A DNA stretch of 64,000 nt. Source: Pyropia haitanensis (taxonomy: Eukaryota > Rhodophyta > Bangiophyceae > Bangiales > Bangiaceae). Within the stretch, counting starts at the first letter, position 1. Each line of letters starts with the position of its first letter. A program made the position numbers and the translations under genes. Below are positions 58,218 to 64,000 of the stretch, one piece after another. The stretch spans positions 6,774,559 to 6,838,558 of the forward strand of contig SDUX01000004.1 of assembly GCA_008729055.1 (NCBI GenBank), in the 5' to 3' direction. The notes beneath the pieces were generated by a model. The model ran no database searches. It worked only from the letters and a program-made list of their open reading frames with translations, and was not told where the DNA came from.

Positions 58218-58769
58218 ACCACCACCGCCGCCGCCGCCGCCTCCCCCGTGGTCGGCACCAAGCACCCGGGGTGCCGGCCGAGAAGCCGCCAACGGCGCCC
58301 CCCCATCCCCGCCCCCCTCCCCCACCGCCCCACGCCCACCGCGGCCACCACGGCCACGCCCACCGCCGCCGCTACCCCCGCCACCCCCACCAGAGCGGCC
58401 GCCCCCCCCCCCTCCGAGCACCCGCGCACGCCCCCTACCGGCAGGCAGCGCGACGCCACCGTCGGGTCCGCCACCCAGGACTGTTGGTGGCCGCGGGCCA
58501 CCCCCGCCACCGCCACCGCCACCACCACCGCCGCCGCCGCCACCGCCAACGCCGCCAGCAGCGCCCCCCCGGCCATCCCCACCAAGCACCACCCCCCCCG
58601 GCCGACCACGGCCCGGCCGGCGGGGCGCGCGGCCGCCGCGGCGGCCGCCGGCGGCGCCGCCGCGAAAGCCGCCCGCGCCGTCGGCAGCCGCCGCCGACGA
58701 CGGCGGCGGTGGTCGTGGCTGCGACGGAAGCGCCATTGGCGCCACCGCCCCATGGGACCCGCCGTCCAT
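54495..58769 (-). CDS. NF-X1-type zinc finger protein with RING, R3H and RRM-like domains
   Basis: A single unbroken frame of 1424 residues. NF-X1 proteins are nuclear regulators with RING E3 activity and DNA or RNA binding. Residues about 1-305 are a disordered Gly/Ala/Arg region. A RING-like finger (about 310-370) shows ECPICYDRIRR, CGTCAALVHLHCVKRW and FRCPACQ. A long series of Cys/His repeats of NFX1 type follows (about 373-973), for example CGGPCGRPRDPATGCPHPCG, HPGPCPPC, CGHPCEAACHPGACADC, HTCDEACHEGPCGPC and CGHDGDCGPC. R3H is at about 1105-1175 (MEFARKEASALAAIE through LGDTYYNLETASAGPAGSRT). An RRM-like fold is at about 1205-1305 (LWVRVEPV, AYVVVYVGVD, ALVHFSTAERATAAA). The order matches animal NFX1 and fungal FAP1 rather than the R3H-less plant NFXL proteins. 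The start is the ATG at 58769; an upstream in-frame ATG at 59027 looks like leader sequence. Confidence 0.9.
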
Positions 58770-59799
58770 GCGGTGGGGGGGAGTGTGTGTCGCGGGAAGA
58801 GGAGGAGACGAGGAAACGAAGACAGGAGGGGGGGAGGAAACGACCGGCAGCGAGAAAGGAGGGGGAGGTGAGATAGGGGGAAGCCGCCCGCCGCAAAGGG
58901 ACAGACAGGAGCAGCAAGGCGAGGGAGAGGGAGCCGAGAGTGCAGCGAGGCGGTCGCGGAGTGGAACACCGCAGCCGGCCGCTAACGGAAAAAAAAAGAA
59001 AAAAAAAGCGTAAAACGTCACCCGCACCTCGGGGTGTCCCGGCTGGCTGCCGCCGCCCGACCGCGGAACCGCCGCCGCGGTGCCTCACCGGCCGCGCCCC
59101 AGCCGGCGTCGGCGACCCACCGCGGCCGCTGCGGCCGCGTCTTCCGCCCACGCGGGGGCGGTCGCCGGCTGCCGCCGCCACCGCCGCCGCCGCCGCCGCC
59201 ACCGCCGAGGGGTGGAGGCTGGCCTGGGGGGGGGGGGGTGTGGAGCGGCGTGTGGTGACAGGGGTCGGCCGACGGCGGCGGGGCCGGGGGGGGCGCGGCC
59301 GCGGAGCGACGGGTGGGGGGGAGGATGCGGCGCTGCGCTGGCCCGCCAGCGTGGCCACGCCGCTGCTCGCTGGCGGTCCACCCAGCGGCGGCACGCGGGG
59401 GTGGCCGCCGAGGCAACCCAACGCGGAATTAGTAGCCCCCCCGAGGAGAACACGCCCGATGCCCCACAACACGGATGCTGCCACCACCGCGCCACAACGT
59501 GGCGCCGGCCGCTCCCCGCGTGTCCTCGTCCCGGTCGGCCACTCGATGTTCCGTGGCCTCGTGTGTGGTGGAGAGGGAAGAGAAACCCGCCGTTGCTGAC
59601 GAGAGGAAAACACACGTAGGAACGAGGGGGGCGGGGGAAACATGCGGCGGGAAGACCAGCACCTGTAAAACACACCGCAGGAGTCAATCAAAAACACAGG
59701 CTTCTCCGGACGGGGCACCACCACCGCCCTCCCCTCTCCCAACCCTCCGCCCCACCCCAGACCCCCCCCCCGCGCCGCCGCCTCTCGCCCGGGTATCCC
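58770..59799. other. Spacer between two minus-strand genes
   Basis: 58770-59025 is probably the leader and promoter of the NF-X1 gene, pyrimidine-rich on its coding strand, with an A-run at 58988-59006 (T-run on that strand). 59026-59500 is GC simple sequence. 59580-59800 should hold the 3' region of the INO80B-like gene. Confidence 0.5.
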
Positions 59800-61308
59800 T
59801 CACGCCTCGGTCGCAAACACCCGCTTCCCCGTCTTCGGGTCCCGCGTACACGCCGCCGGCGGTGGCCGGCGGGGCATCCCGCCCACGACCAGCGGCGGCA
59901 GCGGGTCGCCCGCCACAAACGACAGCGTCGTCCCGCCCCCCCGCGTCGACAGCTGCCGCACCGCCCCGCGCCGCGGGCGATTGACCGCCAGCGTCTCGCG
60001 CGCGTCGGCAACGGCCGCCTCGGACGCCTGCACCGCCTTTTTGCGTTTGGTCGTCACGCCGCGGAGGACGCGCTCGATCGTCGCCACGCGCTTCTCCTGC
60101 CGCCGCTTCTCGTGCGTGATCCGCCGCAGCCGCGCGACCTGCTCCTTGCGCAGCGTCGCCTCCTCCGCGTCGCCGCCATCGGCGTCGCCGTCGTCACCGC
60201 GCGTCGTCGCCGAGCCGACCGACCCGGACCGCCGCGACTGGCGCGCCGACGAGGACGCGGGGGGGAGGCTGTCGCCGCGGCTGCTGCCGCCGCCGCCGCC
60301 GCCACCGCCACCACCGCCGCCGCCGCCACCGCCACCACCGCCGCCATTGGCCGGCCCGTCAGCGTCAGCGTCCACGTCTGCATCCCCATCCCCGCCGCCG
60401 TCCTCGTCATCGTCACCGCCCACAGACGAGCGGGGAGGCTCTTCGCTGGACCGGCCGCCGCCGTCAAACGCCAGCCCACCACGGGAGCGCGTAGAGTTGT
60501 CCCGGCCGGGCAGCCGCTCCACCGACCCGTCGTCGTCCGACAGGCCATCATCCGCGTCGGGCTCGTCGCTGCCCGCACCATTCCCACCACCGGCTCCCCC
60601 AGCCCGCCCGCCCCCACGCGACAGACGAGACGGCCGCGCCGACGCGCCGCCGCCGCTAAAGCGGCCGCCGCGGCCGCGCACTTTAACGCGCAGCCGCCCT
60701 ACCCGCACTGGCGGCGGCGGCGGGCTGTCCGCTTCTGACACGCTCGCCTTGTCCCCCATCGCCACGTCCCCGTCGTCGTCCTCATCGTCGTCGTCGGCCG
60801 CGTCGTCCTCGTCAGTAGACGACTTTTTGGTGCGCGTCAGCCGCCGCGACGGCCGCGCCTTGGCCGACCGCTTGGGCGCCGCCGCGGCCACCGCCCCGTC
60901 GCCGCCACCGCCGCGGTCTTCACTATCCGAGCCGCCGCTCCCCGCCGGCGGTGGCACTAGCCGCCGCCGGGTGGGGCCGACGACCGAGCCACGGCCGCCA
61001 CTGGCGCCCCGCCCCGACGGCCGGGACGGCGCGGGCGACGCCGAGCCGCGCGCCGCGGGCGGCGGCGAGCCGCTCCGCGGCCGCGCGCCCGACCGGCCGC
61101 GGGTGGTGGAGCCCGCCGCCGCCGCCGTCGCCGCCGATGCCGCCGCCGACGCGCCAGACGAAGGCCGACCGACGCGGGGCACGCGGGGGATCGTGGCGGC
61201 GGCGGCGGTGTCCGCGCCGTCCTCGTCGCTGCTCTCCACAATCCGCGTCGCGGGGCGGCGGGAGCGCTTGCGCGGAATCGATGGCAGGCTGGACGTGTCT
61301 TCCTCCAT
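59800..61308 (-). CDS. Probable INO80 chromatin-remodelling complex subunit B (PAPA-1 domain)
   Basis: A clean frame of 502 residues from MEEDTSSLPSIPRKRSRRPA. Residues 1-370 are disordered, with alternating basic (KRSRR, RLTRTKKSS) and acidic runs (DEDDAADDDDEDDDGD), SSDED casein-kinase-like sites and a Gly run. Residues about 381-421, EATLRKEQVARLRRITHEKR and on through ATIERVLRG, match the charged coiled-coil of the PAPA-1-like region found in INO80B/Ies2. The C-terminal part, TTLSFVAGDPLPPLVVGGMP followed by CTRDPKTGKRVFATEA, resembles the short C-terminal motif of INO80 subunits but lacks the cysteines of the animal zinc finger. The highly charged nuclear character and domain order support the call; the sequence match is short. 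A general nuclear charged protein is the alternative. Confidence 0.5.
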   Translation of the reverse strand: MEEDTSSLPSIPRKRSRRPATRIVESSDEDGADTAAAATIPRVPRVGRPSSGASAAASAATAAAAGSTTRGRSGARPRSGSPPPAARGSASPAPSRPSGRGASGGRGSVVGPTRRRLVPPPAGSGGSDSEDRGGGGDGAVAAAAPKRSAKARPSRRLTRTKKSSTDEDDAADDDDEDDDGDVAMGDKASVSEADSPPPPPVRVGRLRVKVRGRGGRFSGGGASARPSRLSRGGGRAGGAGGGNGAGSDEPDADDGLSDDDGSVERLPGRDNSTRSRGGLAFDGGGRSSEEPPRSSVGGDDDEDGGGDGDADVDADADGPANGGGGGGGGGGGGGGGGGGGGSSRGDSLPPASSSARQSRRSGSVGSATTRGDDGDADGGDAEEATLRKEQVARLRRITHEKRRQEKRVATIERVLRGVTTKRKKAVQASEAAVADARETLAVNRPRRGAVRQLSTRGGGTTLSFVAGDPLPPLVVGGMPRRPPPAACTRDPKTGKRVFATEA

Positions 61309-62965
61309 GGCCGTGACGATGCCAGTCAGTTCACGGAAGGGGACGCGTGAAGGGGGACGGAGGGTGCAATGGGGGGCGAAGGGATAAAGAGGGTAAGCGG
61401 GCAGCGCGCAGGGGAGCGCGGACGGCACTGCTGCGACGATGGTCAAATGTGGGCAGCTCGTGCAGAGAAGACGGTCGCGTTCAAACAAAAGGACTCAAAG
61501 GCTCGCGGCTGCGAAGGCGAGTCGACACACAACCGTGCGACTCGCCTTCAGACGTTCCGCGCACTTTCCCAACTTGCTCGTAACTGCACTGCGACAGCGA
61601 ACTTACATAGCGCGTCAAAGATACACAACAACGTGACGGGAATTAAATGCACACCGCCGCACCCCCACAACCAGGGTTGCAAGATTTCAGTAAAATCATG
61701 CTCGGAAGCTTTGATTTCACTATAATCATCGTTCGTTTCATTTAATGATTACAGAAACCATAACTTCTGCCACGTGTAGATGTAGCCCCCAGTTCGAAGC
61801 ACCCAATGTTGTCGAGACCAGGTGGTGGCAAGCACCGCCACGCGTTCGATGGAGAGATGGGTAGGACACCGTGCGTATCTCATGTCTGCTTCTGCCAGAA
61901 GAAGCCCGCCGATGCAGAAGAGGCTCGGCCCACCATGACATTGGCCTCAACCTGCTAAATGGCGAACGGCGGCGTGCTGCTCCCGTCACCCGTGATGATG
62001 CCTGCGTCGGCAGACGCATCTGCACGGGTCAGCGTTGGTGCACGCTGGTCTTCGCGCGCAGGCAGGGCAACAGAAGAAGGGTGCTCTTCGCTGAGGGGCG
62101 GCGTCACAGCCGCCGTCAGCTCAATAGAGTCCGTCTGGCGCCCACATGTAGTGTGCATCGACGAGGGTCTAGGCGGTGAAATCGGGTACCTGCACACCTG
62201 ATTTCGATGATATCAGTAAACTTTTCCATAATTACAGTACAATAATTATCAACTACATGAATGAGACAATTGTCATCCACAACAGAGCACCCGTATATTT
62301 GAAAACTGGAAGTGATGATACAGCCACATGACTCAAACGCCGTAGGCCGCGGCACAACGACTCTGTCCTGCTCTGCGCATGCCGCCGTCGGCCGCGGCGT
62401 GCGCCCACACGACGCACACATCGCGGCGGTCGCGGCGGTCGCAACGGGCGGGTGACGTAGACGCAAAGCACGCCTTTTTTGGACATGACGGACCCGTAAA
62501 CAGATCAGTTGCGTGCGCGGAAGAGCCCCCGATACGCAGAGCAAAAAGAGAGGTGGGCGACAGCCATCCCTGCCCCCTCCGAATGCCCTCTCCCTACCGT
62601 TCAAGCGGAACCCGCCGCGAGCCGCCAAACACCGCGCTAAATGTCTCCAAGCACCGTCGCCGCCCTGGCCGCGTGGTCCACCTCCCCCCCCCCCCTTGCG
62701 CCCTTACCACCGCCGCACCAGCCGGGACGAATAGCAGCATTGGCGGGGGCGGGCGCCACGCACAGCGCATCCCCTGTGTGTGCTCAACAACAGACTGGAA
62801 GCGGTCGCTGGGAGGCGGACGGCGAGGGGACGCCCCAGAACACCTCAAGTGCGTTGTCTTCTACCAATTGTTTTAATTCTTCATACCGCGCCCCATGTCG
62901 CGCCCTTCCGAGGGGAGGTGTGACGTGTGATCACGTCAAATAACGTGCACGAGATCACGGAAACT

Positions 62966-62981
62966 GTGATTTATAAATCAC
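62966..62981. repeat. 16-bp perfect palindrome
   Basis: GTGATTTATAAATCAC is its own reverse complement. The words atcacggaaa precede it (62955-62964) and follow it (62978-62987). A TGATCACG lies about 40 bases upstream, near 62928. Confidence 0.8.
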
Positions 62982-63870
62982 GGAAAGGGCGTGAAGCTTA
63001 AGCCTACTGCAAAGTGTCCTTCCCACTTCTTCCCTATCCATCCAGAACCGCAGACAGCAAACCAGTCAGCAATTTGTGATGCCTCAATTCACGTGACTTA
63101 CACAGCATTAACTGCTGCAAGCACTGTCGGAGCTCCATTTGGTACGCGCGGTTCATGCTAGCTTGCGTGATTATGAAGGTTTGAGTATGTTTATGCACCT
63201 CCCGCGCCATTGTTCCCTCTCGTGACAGGGCACACTTCGGATGAGCCGGGTGACTCTGTCTGGCTCGCGCGGTACGCCGCGCACGTGTGGTGAACATGCA
63301 GTCTGTTTGGGCCTCGCCAGCCGCAATTCAAAGAAAGAAGCAGTGTCCCCTAAAGCAACCAATCTCGCCTTACCACACGCGGGCGGCCGCGTGGCTGCTG
63401 GGACCGCCGTGTTGGCGGGAGTCCTCGCAACGGCACATTCCACCCGGGAACTCACGAGGCGCACGAGGGGCGGTCAGTCTGGGGCGTTCTTGGGTGGGGA
63501 GCTGGCCGTGAGTTGGGATAGCAAAGATATACTGAAGGATCCTCTTTCTGTGTGAAATTCCAAGTATTCGCCTTCGCTGTACTTCTTTTTGTACACTGTT
63601 GTCGCGTCTGCCGCCACATGACCTTTGCATTGATATTGCAACGCGCAGAGAACGACCAAAGCATACGCGTATGCGCGTTCGGGTCAGCCAGGGGAGGGGA
63701 GGGGGGCGGGCGGGGGGGGGCGGGGGTTGGCGGGGGGTGGGGCGTGGGAGGGGGGGGAGAGGGGGGGAGCGGGGGCGGAGGGCGAGGGGTCGGGGGTCAG
63801 GGGGGGGGGTGGGGAGGGGGGAGAAAGGGGGGCGGGGGGGGGGAGGGAGGGGGGGCTGGATAAGAGGGTG

Positions 63871-63989
63871 TGATAACAGGGGGGAGTCATCACACCCCCC
63901 GCACAGTACCTACAGCATGTGGGGCAGTCGGATCACATGTGATCAAACGCCCCGTAGAGGTCGTGAATGAGGTTTGATAACAGGGGGGG
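63871..63989. repeat. Spaced direct repeat with a central palindrome
   Basis: TGATAACAGGGGGG occurs at 63871-63884 and again at 63975-63988, about 104 bases apart. Between them GATCACATGTGATC (63931-63944) is a perfect 14-base palindrome. The layout resembles the end of a repeat family member but could be chance. Confidence 0.6.
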
Positions 63990-64000
63990 TGTTATATATA

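Larger units (their letters stand above)
61309..64000. other. AT-richer region at the right end, no recognised gene
   Basis: GC falls strongly after about 61620 and stays low to about 63670, apart from a GC-rich part at 62380-62760. 63690-63860 is an almost pure G/A purine tract. Open frames are short, under about 105 codons outside the GC-rich part, and match nothing I know. Palindromes and a direct repeat are listed separately. The region could be a promoter plus repeats, an old mobile element or a different chromatin domain. Confidence 0.5.

Noticed and set aside
63241..63555. 104-codon plus-strand frame in the AT-richer end
   Set aside because: No domain, no promoter, and the length is within chance for this composition.
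1..64000. tRNA, rRNA, CRISPR, riboswitch or bacterial operon signals
   Set aside because: I looked for T-loop like words, ribosomal core sequences and regularly spaced repeats and saw none. The gene style is eukaryotic. A covariance-model scan would be decisive.

Overview
The window looks like nuclear DNA of a photosynthetic eukaryote with very high GC. Long runs of G, C, GCC/GGC and poly-Ala or poly-Gly codons dominate both genes and spacers. Spliceosomal GT-AG introns can be seen, and the protein families are eukaryotic: SYF2, NF-X1, Rxt3/HDC1, a copine-like C2 protein and a SWIM-RING protein. A chlorophyll-binding one-helix protein carries a simple plastid transit peptide with a Phe next to the N-terminus and no ER signal in front of it. 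This points to a primary plastid and fits a red alga. With the extreme GC and few introns, a bangiophyte such as Porphyra/Pyropia is my best guess. That is inference, not proof.

Layout. 1-3948: simple sequence, with no gene recognised beyond a short repeat and a possible ORF tail. 3949-6799 (+): SAM-dependent methyltransferase with three introns. 9595-11363 (+): secreted protein ending in a Hedgehog-type Hint (Hog) domain. 11984-12334 (-): plastid one-helix protein. 13270-18204 (-): Rxt3/HDC1-like histone deacetylase complex subunit. 19443-20320 (+): TLC-domain membrane protein. 22889-23739 (+): Mpo1-like (DUF962) membrane protein. 24352-26520 (-): copine-like double C2 protein. 30994-33180 (-): probable spliced gene of unknown family. 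35543-37339 (+): F-box/LRR-like protein of unusual composition. 39308-41018 (-): SWIM plus RING protein. 41771-42606 (+): splicing factor SYF2. 43833-44798 (-): Ala-rich protein with a signal-like N-terminus. 48473-52774 (+): PP2C phosphatase. 54495-58769 (-): NF-X1-type zinc finger protein with R3H. 59800-61308 (-): probable INO80 complex subunit B. From about 61.6 kb to the end the base composition falls sharply towards AT and no gene is recognised.

The genes do not form a pathway. It is a normal eukaryotic mix with two chromatin factors (Rxt3/HDC1, INO80B), nucleic-acid or ubiquitin factors (NF-X1, SWIM-RING, SYF2), membrane and lipid proteins, and signalling proteins. Several neighbours are divergent and could share promoters (18205-19442 and 41019-41770).

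A recurring problem affects many coordinates. In at least seven genes the protein similarity continues across a poly-G or poly-C run but in another reading frame. Either the run lengths are wrong in this sequence or small introns are hidden there. For these genes the span is supported but the exact exon structure is not. The most interesting single item is the Hint-domain protein. I see no multi-gene novel system.
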